Source: Archangiaceae bacterium (GTDB lineage: Bacteria; Myxococcota; Myxococcia; Myxococcales; Myxococcaceae). Taken from it: a DNA stretch of 64,000 nt. Positions within the stretch are counted from its first letter, which is position 1. Every line of letters starts with the position of its first letter. The DNA is taken from contig JADJNS010000037.1 in NCBI GenBank assembly GCA_016714225.1, positions 1 through 64,000 of the forward strand, written 5' to 3'. The notes beneath the pieces are model-generated. The model was not told the DNA's origin. It made no database searches and saw only the letters and a program-made list of their open reading frames with translations. A program made the translations under genes and the position numbers. Positions 45,789 through 54,949 of the stretch are shown here, in pieces.

Positions 45789-46415
45789 ATGTCGTCATCG
45801 TTGGTCGTCGGCATCGCCGGAGGCACCGCATCGGGCAAGACCACCGTGGCTCGGAAGATCCACGAGGCGCTCCCCACCACCAGCGTGGTGCTGATCGATC
45901 AAGACAGCTACTACAAAGACCTGAAGCACCTCACCCTCGACGAGCGCCGAGAGCTCAACTTCGACCACCCCGACGCCTTCGACACCGAGCTGTTGGTGCA
46001 TCACTTGAAGGCGCTCAAGGCCGGGGTGCCGATCAAGAAGCCGCAGTACGACTTCGTCACCTCGACCCGCCGCGCCGAGGTCTCCGAGATCGCCCCCGCC
46101 GAGATCATTCTCATCGAGGGCATTCTGGTGCTGCACATCGAGGCCCTGCGCAAAGAGCTCGACGTGCGCATCTTCGTCGACGCCGAAGACGACGTGCGCA
46201 TCATTCGCCGCCTCACCCGCGACATCAAAGAGCGCGGCCGCGACTTCGATCACGTGGTGGGCCAGTACTTCCGCCACGTGCGCCCGATGCACATGGGCTT
46301 CGTCGAGCCCTCCAAGCGCTGGGCCGACATCATCGTGCCCCATGGCGGCAACAACGACACCGCCATCGAGATGCTCGTCGGCGCGCTGAGGGCCCGCATG
46401 CAGCGGGCTCGCTAG
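45789..46415 (+). CDS. udk: uridine kinase
   Basis: 208 aa. P-loop GGTASGKTT at residues 11-19, DQDSYYKDL (substrate Asp), NFDHPDAFD, and IRRLTRDIKERGRD lid motif. It phosphorylates uridine and cytidine with ATP for pyrimidine salvage. Length and motifs are all standard. It follows the phosphodiesterase on the same strand after 25 bases, so may be cotranscribed. Confidence 0.95.
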   Translation: MSSSLVVGIAGGTASGKTTVARKIHEALPTTSVVLIDQDSYYKDLKHLTLDERRELNFDHPDAFDTELLVHHLKALKAGVPIKKPQYDFVTSTRRAEVSEIAPAEIILIEGILVLHIEALRKELDVRIFVDAEDDVRIIRRLTRDIKERGRDFDHVVGQYFRHVRPMHMGFVEPSKRWADIIVPHGGNNDTAIEMLVGALRARMQRAR

Positions 46416-46425
46416 ACGGCTGCAC

Positions 46426-46517
46426 GGGCCGATCTCTTCGTTGCCGGCTGCGGTCCGTCCTCATGAACAGAAAACGTTCATTCCGGTCGGTCCTCGCCGG
46501 CGCCTCGACCTCGGCCC
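46426..46517. terminator. nested inverted repeat between convergent genes
   Basis: Three concentric inverted pairs share one centre near 46472: GGGCCGA/TCGGCCC (46426-46432, 46511-46517), GCCGGC/GCCGGC (46443-46448, 46496-46501) and ATGAAC/GTTCAT (46463-46468, 46476-46481). Partly complementary sequence with G-U pairs lies between. It fills the gap between udk and the convergent MetX-like gene and could end both transcripts. Confidence 0.5.
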
Positions 46518-46538
46518 GTTCGCTCGTCTAGGGCTCTG

Positions 46539-47477
46539 CTAGTCGAGCGAGCTCAAGAACTCGCGCACCGGCCCCTTGATGCGGCCGATCTCGGCCAGCA
46601 GCTCGGCGTGGCCGCCCTCTGCGGGAATCTCGTAGAACCGCGCCTTCGCGCCCGCGCCCGAGATGCGGTGGTACGCCTCGCGCACCCGGCTCACCGGAGC
46701 GATCTCGTCGGGGGTGCCCGCCACCAGCAGCGCCCGGCAGGTGATGCTGCTCAAGCAGTCTCTCAGGTCGGCCGCCCCATAGGCCTGGGCCAGCGACGCG
46801 TAGCAGCGCGGGTCGAAGCGCTCGAGAAATGCCTCGGCCTGGCCAGCGAGAAACGCCTCGACCGCGGCGTTGTCGCCGAACCGCTTCACCAGGGCGTGGC
46901 GATCGTGGTGGCGGCGCAACAGCTCGAGGTGCGCCTTGCGCAGCGTGCCGGCGCGGTGCTGCGCCCAGCTCAGCAAGAGGTGCTCGCGCAGCCCCTTGCT
47001 GAGCGCCGCGGCGGTGCCCACCGTCATCACCCCCGCCACCAGGTCGGGGAACAGCGCGGCCATCTTGAGCGCCACCATGCCGCCCAGGCCCACCCCGGCC
47101 ACCACCCGCGGCTTCTTCACCCCCAAGACCCGCATCGCCGAAGCGGCGGCGCGGGCCATGTCTTCGACCGTGAAGGCATAGGGGTCTTCTTGCCCCTGCA
47201 GCATCGACGCCGAGGTCGAGCCGAAGGGGCTGCCGAGCAGGTTGAGCGAGACCACCCAGTACTGGGCCGGGTCGATGGGGTTGCCGCGCCCGAGCAGCTG
47301 CTTGCCCCAGCCGTCGAGAGCGCGGTGCGACTGCATGAAGTCGTGCAGCAGCACCAGCGCCTGGTCGGGCGACGGGTGGCCGTACGCCTCCATCGCGACC
47401 TCGGCGTCGACCAGCAGGCCGCCGGCCTCGAGGGGCAGTGCGACCGGGAGCTTGAGCACTTCGGCACGCTGGATCAC
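46539..47477 (-). CDS. MetX-like alpha/beta hydrolase lacking the nucleophile serine
   Basis: 312 aa from GTG 47477. Features of homoserine O-acetyltransferase relatives: LLHDFMQSH (oxyanion region), VVSLNLLGSPFGSTS, and GLGGMVALKMAALFPD at the nucleophile elbow. In MetX the elbow is GGSxGG; here it is AGVGLGG, so Ser is replaced by Gly. The Asp (GTPDEIAPVSRV) and His (EGGHAELL) of the triad remain. Acyl transfer through a Ser ester cannot occur, so it may bind ligand without catalysis or use another mechanism. True MetX proteins are about 370 aa, so this one is also shortened. Confidence 0.85.
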   Translation of the reverse strand: MIQRAEVLKLPVALPLEAGGLLVDAEVAMEAYGHPSPDQALVLLHDFMQSHRALDGWGKQLLGRGNPIDPAQYWVVSLNLLGSPFGSTSASMLQGQEDPYAFTVEDMARAAASAMRVLGVKKPRVVAGVGLGGMVALKMAALFPDLVAGVMTVGTAAALSKGLREHLLLSWAQHRAGTLRKAHLELLRRHHDRHALVKRFGDNAAVEAFLAGQAEAFLERFDPRCYASLAQAYGAADLRDCLSSITCRALLVAGTPDEIAPVSRVREAYHRISGAGAKARFYEIPAEGGHAELLAEIGRIKGPVREFLSSLD

Positions 47478-47504
47478 CGAGTCGAATTCTCGTATTCACG
47501 GCCC

Positions 47505-48428
47505 ATGAAGCGCTACCTCGGATTGATCGTCGTCATCGTCGGCGTGTTCGTGGGGATGTTCTACGCGTTCAAGCGCTGGGACCAGAAGACCGCCGAAACG
47601 CAGCGCGATCTCAACGCTGCGCGCATCAAGTCGGCCTACCTCGAGCGCGTGGCATGGATTCGGGTGAACCCCGACGAGAAGTCGTACAAAGACGAGGTCG
47701 GCACCTTCTTTCGCTGGTACTTCAAAGAGGTCAACGACCACATCAACAAGTACGGCGGCAACCGCAAGTTCGACGAGTACCTCACCGAGCTCGACGAGCG
47801 CTCCAAGAAGAAGAAGGGCGACGACGACAACTACGAGACCAAGAAGGCCGCCTACGAATACACCCGCAAGTTCTTCGACGACTTCCAGACCGGCAAGTAC
47901 GAGCCGATGTGGACGTCGACCGATCACGGCATTCGGTGGGACATCGTCAACACCGTGCCGGTGGGCGACAAGACCCGCTTCACCTTCGTGGTCTGGGGCA
48001 TACCCGGTGAAGAGCGGGTGGTCGACGATCGCGGCACCCGCAAGTGGGTGGTGAGCGCCGGCTTCAAGAGCAACTGGAAGATGTGGGACGAGAAGGCCAA
48101 GCTCTTCGGCGAGATGCCGGCCGAAGGCGTCGACATGAAGGTCGAAGACCCCCAGCGCCGCATTCGCTGGTTCCCCCCGCAGATCATCGTCGGGCACTTC
48201 GACATTCCCAAGATTCCCGCCGAGGTGAAGAACATCGAGGTCACCTTCACCCAGAGCACCCGCTCGCTGACCGGCACCGACATTCTCGCCACCCACCTGT
48301 GGAAGCTCGATCTCCCCGCCGAGTGGAAGCTCAAGCCCGGCGAGAAGTGGGAAGGCGCTCAAGACTCGGTTCGCCCCGAAGACGAGATCAACGAGCGCGC
48401 CGAGGCCGAGAAGAAGAAGAAGAAGTAG
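47505..48428 (+). CDS. hypothetical membrane-anchored protein, 307 aa
   Basis: One N-terminal helix (YLGLIVVIVGVFVGMFYAF) anchors the chain; the rest would be periplasmic. Residues about 20-125 are highly charged helix with EKKKKK-type runs (DERSKKKKGDDDNYETKK). Residues about 130-275 are beta-rich (RWDIVNTVPVGDKTRFTFVVWG, RKWVVSAGFKSNWKMWDE). The C-terminus ends in a Lys run. No family is recognised. It is divergent from the MetX-like gene with a 27-base gap. Confidence 0.75.
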   Translation: MKRYLGLIVVIVGVFVGMFYAFKRWDQKTAETQRDLNAARIKSAYLERVAWIRVNPDEKSYKDEVGTFFRWYFKEVNDHINKYGGNRKFDEYLTELDERSKKKKGDDDNYETKKAAYEYTRKFFDDFQTGKYEPMWTSTDHGIRWDIVNTVPVGDKTRFTFVVWGIPGEERVVDDRGTRKWVVSAGFKSNWKMWDEKAKLFGEMPAEGVDMKVEDPQRRIRWFPPQIIVGHFDIPKIPAEVKNIEVTFTQSTRSLTGTDILATHLWKLDLPAEWKLKPGEKWEGAQDSVRPEDEINERAEAEKKKKK

Positions 48429-48438
48429 GCCTTTAAAG

Positions 48439-50514
48439 TCAGACCACGCTCAGCTGCGCGGCCAGCTTGAGCGCACGCAAGAGGCCGTTCTCCATCAGCA
48501 GGTAGAGGTTCAGCTGCCGATCGGCGGCCAGCGCGGTCAGCGCGGGGCCCACCTTCACCTCGGCGAGCAGGCGGCCGCTGCGCGGGTCGACCGCGCGCAC
48601 CGTCTCGCCCGCCAGCACCACCACGCCCCGCGCGCAGGCCGGGCCCACCCGGTGGGGCAGGTCGGCCCCGGCGGTGCCCAGCACCCAGTCGATCTGCCCG
48701 TCCGACGAGACCACGGCGGCGGCGCCGCGAGAGTCCTGCACCAGGGCGCCGTGGGTGAGCGCCAGCACGAACAGCTGGCTGCCCTCGAGGGGCAGGGCGC
48801 GCTCCCACTGCTGCTCGCCGGTGCGCGAGAAGGCGCTCAGCCAGGTCTTGCCGCCGCGCCGCCCCGCCAGCAGCACCCGGTTCCGATACAGCGCCGGCGC
48901 GGCCGGGCGCTCGAGGGTGAGCTCTTTGCTCCACTGCAGGGTACCGCTGGCCAGGTCGGCGGCGATGAGCGCGGTGCGCTCGCCGCGCGAGAGCAGGGCG
49001 ACCAGCCGCCGGCCGCCCGCCACTGGCGCCGCGGTGAAAGGCAGCGAGGCGCGAATGCGAAAGCGGGTGACCCCGCTCGAGAGATCCAAGCCCAGCAGCG
49101 AGCCGGTGTCGGTGGCCAGCAGCACCCGCTCGCCGTGCACCCCCACGTGCCCGGCCTGGGCCCGCGCCGGGTCGACCCGCCACTGCTCGGCGCCGGTCGC
49201 CTCCGAGAAGCAGGCCACCCCGCGGTTGGCGAGCGAGATGAGCAGACCCGACCCCTTGCGGTAGATGGGCCCATGCAGGGGGGGGCCGTCGTAGTCGCGC
49301 AGCCAGGTGGCCTCTTTCGACGCTCCCGCGAAGAACAGCAGCCGCCCCTTGTTGGTCACCAGCGCGCGGCCGTCGTCCGACACGTTGAGGCCGCCCGCCT
49401 CGACGCGGCGGTAGAGCACCCGGCCATCGGTGTGAAACGCCATCGCCGCGTGGGCAGTGACCACCATCGGCCCCTTGGCGGCGAGGCGCAGCTCGCCTTC
49501 TCCTTCGAGCCCCGGTGTCTCTTTTTCCCACCGCACCGCGAAGCGCAGCCTTCGCAGCGCCCCCGGGCCGGTGAGCCGCTTGCCCACCGCGCGCGCCTTC
49601 TTCGCGCCGCGCTTGAGCGGCAGCTCTGGCGGAGTCGGCTGACGCAGCGCCGCGAGCCCTTCGCGGCAGCGCTCCGAGAGCGCCTCGAGGTACGGGTTCA
49701 GCGCCAGCGCCGGGTTGCGGGTGGCCAGCGCCACGCAGAGCTTGAGGCCGAGCGAGAACACCTCGGCAGGGCTGGAAGCCAGCGACGGGCCCAGCGCCAC
49801 CTGCTCGTTCTCACCCAGGGTGCTCGCCTTGCGGCTGGCCTCGAGCACCATCAACACCGGCAGGCCTTTCTCTACCCGGCCGTCTTCGGCCGACAGCTCT
49901 CCGGTCACCAGCAGCGGCGGGAGCGGCGCGGCGCTGCGGCGGCTCCACGAGAGCAGCCGCGCGCTCGAGTCCTCCAGGCGAAAGCCGAGCGCGCCGGGCC
50001 GCGCCTGCTCGAGGTGGCTCCACGCTCCGGGGTCGACGAGCGGCAGCGGCTTGGGGTGCTCGAGGGTCGAGAGCTTGCGCGCCTGGGTCTGCAGCTGCTG
50101 CAGCCGGCTGGTGCGCGCGAGCTCGGGTGACCTCTCGCGCACGTCGCGCAGCAGCGCCTCGCCGCAGCGTGCCGCCGCCTGCGCCAGCTCGAGCAGATCG
50201 AGGGTGAGCGGCCCGCGCAAGAGCTTCGCCGCGCGCCCCAGCGACACCACCGACAGCTCGACGTCGTGGCTGCTTTCTCGGCGCATCAGGCACAGCTCGA
50301 GCTCGGCCTCGGTGAGCGAGACCTGCGCCACCCGCTCACCGCCCAGGCCCAGCGCGCACAGCGCGTCGACCACCGCCGGCACCGCGCGGGTGAGCGGTTC
50401 GTCCTTCGCGCCCGCGAGCAGATCGACGCCGTCGAGCTCGAGCGAGATGGCGTCCGAAGGCTCACCTTCTGCACCTTCGTGCTTCCAACTCTGGCCCAAG
50501 CGGAATCGAATCAT
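48439..50514 (-). CDS. PQQ-like beta-propeller protein
   Basis: 691 aa without a clear signal peptide. The first 320 residues are an unrecognised helical region with a Ser/Leu-rich middle. The last 370 are repeating blades such as LLGLDLSSGVTRFRIRA, IAADLASGTLQWSKEL and VRAVDPRSGRLLAEV. This is the Asp-x-x-x-Gly-x-x-x-W rhythm of PQQ/BamB-type propellers. No PQQ-binding residues or enzyme partner are evident, so a protein-binding scaffold is more likely. It converges on the membrane-anchored gene after 10 bases. Confidence 0.8.
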   Translation of the reverse strand: MIRFRLGQSWKHEGAEGEPSDAISLELDGVDLLAGAKDEPLTRAVPAVVDALCALGLGGERVAQVSLTEAELELCLMRRESSHDVELSVVSLGRAAKLLRGPLTLDLLELAQAAARCGEALLRDVRERSPELARTSRLQQLQTQARKLSTLEHPKPLPLVDPGAWSHLEQARPGALGFRLEDSSARLLSWSRRSAAPLPPLLVTGELSAEDGRVEKGLPVLMVLEASRKASTLGENEQVALGPSLASSPAEVFSLGLKLCVALATRNPALALNPYLEALSERCREGLAALRQPTPPELPLKRGAKKARAVGKRLTGPGALRRLRFAVRWEKETPGLEGEGELRLAAKGPMVVTAHAAMAFHTDGRVLYRRVEAGGLNVSDDGRALVTNKGRLLFFAGASKEATWLRDYDGPPLHGPIYRKGSGLLISLANRGVACFSEATGAEQWRVDPARAQAGHVGVHGERVLLATDTGSLLGLDLSSGVTRFRIRASLPFTAAPVAGGRRLVALLSRGERTALIAADLASGTLQWSKELTLERPAAPALYRNRVLLAGRRGGKTWLSAFSRTGEQQWERALPLEGSQLFVLALTHGALVQDSRGAAAVVSSDGQIDWVLGTAGADLPHRVGPACARGVVVLAGETVRAVDPRSGRLLAEVKVGPALTALAADRQLNLYLLMENGLLRALKLAAQLSVV

Positions 50515-50582
50515 GTAGATTGCCGGCCTTCGCTCGTCCTAGAGATGTAAGCGACTGATTTCTTGAAAGAAAACATACCCCG

Positions 50583-52340
50583 ATGACATTTTACGAAGCT
50601 GCGCTGCGGGTGCTTGAAGAAGCGAAGCGGCCGCTGACGCACAACGAGATCACCAAGCTCTCCCTCGAGAAGGGTCTACTTTCTCACATCGGCAAGACAC
50701 CCGAGATCACCATGTTGTCACGGCTGGCCGCGATGGCGAAAAGGCCGCGCGACCGCAAGGTGATGGTGACCGCGAAAGATACCTTCGCGCTCGCCGATTG
50801 GATGCTGCCCGAAGACGCCCAGGCGCTCGAGACCACCGGCGTGGCCGAGCCGAACCCGGAAGACGCGATGCCCCAGTATCGACCGATCGAGCGTCACCCC
50901 GAGCCGCGCGGCGACTACGTGCGCGCCATCGGCCGTCAGGCCGAGCGCGAGCGCAAGCGGCGCGACGACGACACCCGCAAGAAGCGCTACCCGCCGGTGA
51001 GCGAGGTGGCCTTCGAGATTCTCACCGAGTCTGGCTCTGGCCTGCTGCCCGGTGATCTGCTCAAGCGGGCGAGAGAGAAAGAGCTCGCCTCCGACGAGCT
51101 GTCGATCGAGCAGCTGCTCCACGCGCTGCTCGACGACAACCAGAAGCGCATCGACGGCGGGCGGCGGCCGCAGTTCAGCTATGCCGGCATCGAAGGCGCC
51201 GAGGCGCAGCTGCGGCTCGACGCGGGCTCAGAGATCGCCCCGATGGACGTGCAGCTGCAGTTCGCCGCCACCGCGGGCGTGCCGGTCGAGAACGGCCGGC
51301 CGGTGCTGCGCGCACCGCAGACCCACCAGCCCACCCCGGTGTCGGCCGATGATCTCGCCGTGCTGCAGGCGGCGCGGCAGGCAGGCAAAGACGCGCGGCG
51401 TGCCATGGCCCGGGTGCTGCGCAAGAAGCTCTCTGAGCTCGACGGTGGCGCGTTCGAGAAGTCGGTGGTGCGCATGATGCACAAGCTGTCTTTCCGCGAG
51501 GTGAAGGTGGCCAAGCGATCGAAAGACGGCCCGCTGCTCACCGCGCGCCGTCGCGAGGGCAGCCTCGAGCTGCGCTACGCAGTGCGCCTGCTCAAGGGCA
51601 ACGCCTCGGTCGAGCGCCGCCAGGTACAAGATCTGCGGCGCGACCTGGGCCACTACGCGGCCCACGTCGGCCTGCTGGTGGGCGCCGGCGACCCGCGCGG
51701 CGACGCCAAGAGCGAGGCGCTGGCCGGTGGGGCGATGGTGTTCTTGTGGTGCGGCGAGGGCCTGGCCGAGCAGTTCTTCGAGGCGCAGACCGGGGTGAAG
51801 GTCACTACGGTCGAGCTGTACGAGCTCGACGACGCGTTCTTCGAGACCGCGCAGAAAGATGCCGAAGAGGCTCGCGCGCGCCGGGAAGAGCGTCACGCCC
51901 AGCGCGATCGCGACGAGCGAGAAGGCTCGCCGCGGCCGTCTCACTCGGGCTCCGACGAAGCGGCAGCGGGCTCCGAAGGCGAGGGGCCGGTCGCCGACGA
52001 GCCGCGCCCGCCCGCACCGTCGCACCCGCAGCAGGCCGCCGCCGCCGAAGGCGACGAGGGTGACGACGACTCGGACGACGGCGAAGAGGGCGATGAAGGC
52101 GGTGGCGCCGCGGGCGCCGCCGGCGGTCAGCCGGGGCAGCCCGGCGCAGAGGGCTCGGGCGGGCGTCGCCGCCGCCGTCGCCGTCGCGGTCGCCGCGGCC
52201 GTGGCCCCCGCCCTGAAGGGGCTCCGGGTGCGCCTGGCGCTCCCGCGCCCGCCGAGGGTGGCGGGGGTGAGCCCTCGGCTCCGCCGCCTCCTGCGCCTCC
52301 TCCTCCTCCTTCGGGTGGAGGCGAGCCGGGTCCGTCTTGA
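50583..52340 (+). CDS. HARE-HTH and Mrr-like protein with a charged disordered tail
   Basis: 585 aa. Residues 1-70 are a HARE-HTH (TFYEAALRVLEEAKRPLTHNEI, then GLLSHIGKTP), a winged helix that reads DNA modification state. A second helical HTH-like segment covers about 135-180. Residues about 285-415 follow the Mrr restriction-nuclease layout (LDGGAFEKSVVRMMHKLSF, RRDLGHYAAHVGLLVGAG), but the catalytic QxK is replaced by a VRLLK-type strand, so cleavage is doubtful. The tail has an acidic run (EGDEGDDDSDDGEEGDEGG), an Arg block (RRRRRRRRGRRGRG) and poly-Pro. It is divergent from the propeller gene. A DNA- or RNA-binding regulatory role seems more likely than defence. Confidence 0.82.
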   Translation: MTFYEAALRVLEEAKRPLTHNEITKLSLEKGLLSHIGKTPEITMLSRLAAMAKRPRDRKVMVTAKDTFALADWMLPEDAQALETTGVAEPNPEDAMPQYRPIERHPEPRGDYVRAIGRQAERERKRRDDDTRKKRYPPVSEVAFEILTESGSGLLPGDLLKRAREKELASDELSIEQLLHALLDDNQKRIDGGRRPQFSYAGIEGAEAQLRLDAGSEIAPMDVQLQFAATAGVPVENGRPVLRAPQTHQPTPVSADDLAVLQAARQAGKDARRAMARVLRKKLSELDGGAFEKSVVRMMHKLSFREVKVAKRSKDGPLLTARRREGSLELRYAVRLLKGNASVERRQVQDLRRDLGHYAAHVGLLVGAGDPRGDAKSEALAGGAMVFLWCGEGLAEQFFEAQTGVKVTTVELYELDDAFFETAQKDAEEARARREERHAQRDRDEREGSPRPSHSGSDEAAAGSEGEGPVADEPRPPAPSHPQQAAAAEGDEGDDDSDDGEEGDEGGGAAGAAGGQPGQPGAEGSGGRRRRRRRRGRRGRGPRPEGAPGAPGAPAPAEGGGGEPSAPPPPAPPPPPSGGGEPGPS

Positions 52341-53206
52341 AGCGGGGCTTCGGGCTCTGCTTGTTGATTGGCCTCTCCGCGTGCCGCGCGGAGAAGCCGG
52401 TCTTCGACAAGCTGAGCCTCGAGCTGGCCGGCGCCGATGACGCGTCGATTCTCGGCCAGAAAGAGGCCGAGGTGAAAGAGGCGCTCGGCGCGGCGTTGAG
52501 AGGCGCCGGCTTCGTGCCGCTGGCCGAAGTGAAAGAGCCGAAGGGCCCCGCGTGGAAGATTCAAGCCGCGGTGGCCCTCGACGAGGTGAAGTCGCTGGAG
52601 CCCGACGCTCCCTCCAAGGCGACGGTGGGGTTGTTGTTGAGCCGAAAAGGCGAAGGCACGGATCGGGAGATCGTGGGCCACGGCGAAGCGAAGCTGAAGG
52701 GCCAGAGCCTCGACGAGCGGCGCGACGCGGCGCGGGCCTCGGTCGAGCTGGGGCTCAAAGACGCCGCCTCGGGCGCGGCGCTGATGATCTCGCTGCTCGC
52801 CAAGAGCGACGCTGACCTGATCGCCGTCAAAGAAGGGCGGGGCCGCGATTACGCGCTGTCGCTGCTCGCCGAGCGCAAGAACCCCGCCGCGCTCGAGCCG
52901 CTGATCGAGAAGCTCAAGGCCGACGATCTCGACCAGGTGCGGCGCGCCATCGGCGGCCTGCTCGATCTGAAAGACCCTCGCGCAGTGCCGGCGCTGATCG
53001 AGGCCTCGCGGGCCCGCGACGACATGTTCCAGCGCGAGATCGTCTTCGCCCTGGGAGCCCTGGGCGGCGACGAGGCCGAGGCCTACCTGCAGATCATCGC
53101 CGAGGGTCACGATCAGCCGCTGATGCGCGCGTCGGCCCAGCAGGCGCTCGACGAGCTGCACGCCCGCCGCGACGGCGGCCTGGTGCGAAGACAAGGAGCC
53201 CCCTAG
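52337..53206 (+). CDS. HEAT-repeat lipoprotein
   Basis: TTG 52337 overlaps the previous stop (TTGA). Lipobox LIGLSAC. After a beta-rich domain (about 25-120), residues about 160-280 are HEAT-like helical pairs (NPAALEPLIEKLKADDLDQVRRAIGG, DPRAVPALIEASRARDD), which usually bind proteins. Cotranscribed with the next lipoprotein, with no gap. Confidence 0.82.
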   Translation: MKRGFGLCLLIGLSACRAEKPVFDKLSLELAGADDASILGQKEAEVKEALGAALRGAGFVPLAEVKEPKGPAWKIQAAVALDEVKSLEPDAPSKATVGLLLSRKGEGTDREIVGHGEAKLKGQSLDERRDAARASVELGLKDAASGAALMISLLAKSDADLIAVKEGRGRDYALSLLAERKNPAALEPLIEKLKADDLDQVRRAIGGLLDLKDPRAVPALIEASRARDDMFQREIVFALGALGGDEAEAYLQIIAEGHDQPLMRASAQQALDELHARRDGGLVRRQGAP

Positions 53207-53812
53207 ATGCGTCGTCTCTGTCTGTTCGGTGTGTTGGTCGTCGCCGCCGGCTGTGCCCACGCGCCGCCGCCCAAGCGCGAGCCGTCGCCGGTCGCCGAGT
53301 ACTACCCGCTCGCGGTGGGCAACACCTGGAGCTACGAGGGCGAGATGCTGGGCGGCCCGGCGAAGTTCGACATCTCGATCGTGAAGGAAGAGCGCGGCCG
53401 CTTCACCGACTCGCAAGACAACGTGCTCACCATCGACAGCTACGGCATTCGCGACGAGAAGCGCTACCTCTTGCGCACGCCGCTCGAGGTCGGCACCCGG
53501 TGGAACAACGTGGTCTCGGTCTCGTCGTACGAGCAGTACGCCATCGTCGAAGCGGGGCAGGCATGCGACGCGCCGGCCGGCCGCTACCTCAACTGCGTGG
53601 TGGTCGAGAGCCGCAACAAGGGCGACGGCGAGAAGGTGCTGGTGAATACGCTCACCTTCGCCCCCAAGGTCGGCATGATCCGCATCGCCACCGCCCTCGA
53701 GACCCAGGGCAAGCGCATTCCGCAGGCGAGGCTCGAGCTGACCCGCTTTCAGGTGGGGCAGGGTACGCCTGCACCCGCCGCCTCGCCCGAAGCGCCCGCA
53801 CCGGCTCGTTGA
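53207..53812 (+). CDS. lipoprotein, 201 aa
   Basis: The ATG directly follows the previous stop. Signal ends VVAAGC. The mature protein begins YYPLAVGNTWSYEGEMLGG, a common start of secreted beta-sandwich proteins of unknown function. The rest alternates beta strands (FDISIVKEERGRF, VLTIDSYGIRDEKRYLLRTPLEVGTRW), with two Cys likely to pair. Pro/Ala tail. No enzyme signature. Confidence 0.75.
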   Translation: MRRLCLFGVLVVAAGCAHAPPPKREPSPVAEYYPLAVGNTWSYEGEMLGGPAKFDISIVKEERGRFTDSQDNVLTIDSYGIRDEKRYLLRTPLEVGTRWNNVVSVSSYEQYAIVEAGQACDAPAGRYLNCVVVESRNKGDGEKVLVNTLTFAPKVGMIRIATALETQGKRIPQARLELTRFQVGQGTPAPAASPEAPAPAR

Positions 53813-53847
53813 CCCGGTCAGACCCCGCCGTTACCCTTGGGCCCGCG

Positions 53848-54855
53848 ATGGAGGTTCAAGAGGAACAGACGCAGGAAGAGATGATTCTCTCTTTCCTCGC
53901 GGAGGGTGGCGACGAGTACACCTCGGGCGCCGCGCTCTCCGATAAGCTGGGCCTCTCGCGCACCGCGGTGTGGAAGCACGTCGAGTCGCTGCGCAAGCTC
54001 GGCTACCGCATCGAGGCGATTCCCTCCCGGGGGTACCGGCTCACCGAGGTGCCCGATCGGCTCACCTCGCTCGAGCTCGACCCGCTGCTGTCGACGCGCG
54101 AAATCGGGCTCACCCTGCACGCGTTCGAGAAGGTCGACTCGACCAACAGCACGGCCTTCAAGCTGGCCGCCGACGGAGCCATGCACGGGGAAGTCGTGGT
54201 CGCCGAAGAGCAGACCTCGGGCAAGGGGCGCCGCGGCCGCAGCTGGAGCTCGCCTCCCGGCAAGAACCTCTACTGTTCGTTGATCTTGCGGCCCGACCTG
54301 CCGCCGGCGCGTGCCAGCGAGCTCACCCTGGTGGCGGCGGTGGCGCTCGCCGAGACGCTGCGCGACGCCGGGGTCAAGGCCGAGATCAAGTGGCCCAACG
54401 ACGTGCAGGTGGCCGGCAGGAAGATCGCCGGCATTCTCACCGAGCTGTCGGCCGACACCGAGAAGGTGCACTTCGTGGTGGTCGGCATCGGGGTCAACCT
54501 CAACTGTGGGGCAGAAGATCTTCCCGAAGAGCTGCGTGAGACCGCCACCTCGCTCAAGCTGACGCGCGGCCAGCCGGTGATGCGCGCCCTGTTCACCGCC
54601 GCCTTGTGGACGCGCTTCGAGTCGTGGCTCGACCGGCACACCGCCGAGGGCTTTTCTCCGGTGCGCGATGCGTGGCGCTCGTACAGCGCGACGCTGGGGC
54701 AAGAGGTGCTGGTGAAGAGCGAAGCGCGCGAGCTGCGTGGCACCGCCGAAGACATCGACGAGCAGGGCGCCCTGCTGATCCGCAAGAGCGACGGCAGCGT
54801 CGAGCGGGTGCTGGCCGGTGACGTCGAGCAGGTGCGCGCCAAGAAGTCGACCTGA
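53848..54855 (+). CDS. birA: biotin--[acetyl-CoA-carboxylase] ligase BirA
   Basis: 335 aa from ATG 53848. An N-terminal winged helix (SGAALSDKLGLSRTAVWKHVESLRKLGYRI) allows repression of biotin genes. The catalytic domain has SGKGRRGRSWSSPPGKNLY (biotinyl-AMP loop), KWPNDVQVAGRKIAGILTE and VVVGIGVNLN, and a C-terminal SH3-like cap follows. It activates biotin and transfers it to BCCP. The HTH marks it as the bifunctional type. Confidence 0.95.
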   Translation: MEVQEEQTQEEMILSFLAEGGDEYTSGAALSDKLGLSRTAVWKHVESLRKLGYRIEAIPSRGYRLTEVPDRLTSLELDPLLSTREIGLTLHAFEKVDSTNSTAFKLAADGAMHGEVVVAEEQTSGKGRRGRSWSSPPGKNLYCSLILRPDLPPARASELTLVAAVALAETLRDAGVKAEIKWPNDVQVAGRKIAGILTELSADTEKVHFVVVGIGVNLNCGAEDLPEELRETATSLKLTRGQPVMRALFTAALWTRFESWLDRHTAEGFSPVRDAWRSYSATLGQEVLVKSEARELRGTAEDIDEQGALLIRKSDGSVERVLAGDVEQVRAKKST

Positions 54856-54949
54856 CGCGCGCGCTGGTACGCCAAGCGTGAAAGTCCGTGGCGTGATCAG
54901 CCGCGGGCGGGCCTGGGCCGGCCGCGCAGCGGACTTCCGGGCTGCCTAT

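Noticed and set aside
50583..52340. Calling the Mrr-like protein a restriction enzyme or defence system
   Set aside because: The catalytic QxK is not visible, there is no methylase or other defence gene nearby, and the tail suggests a regulatory protein.
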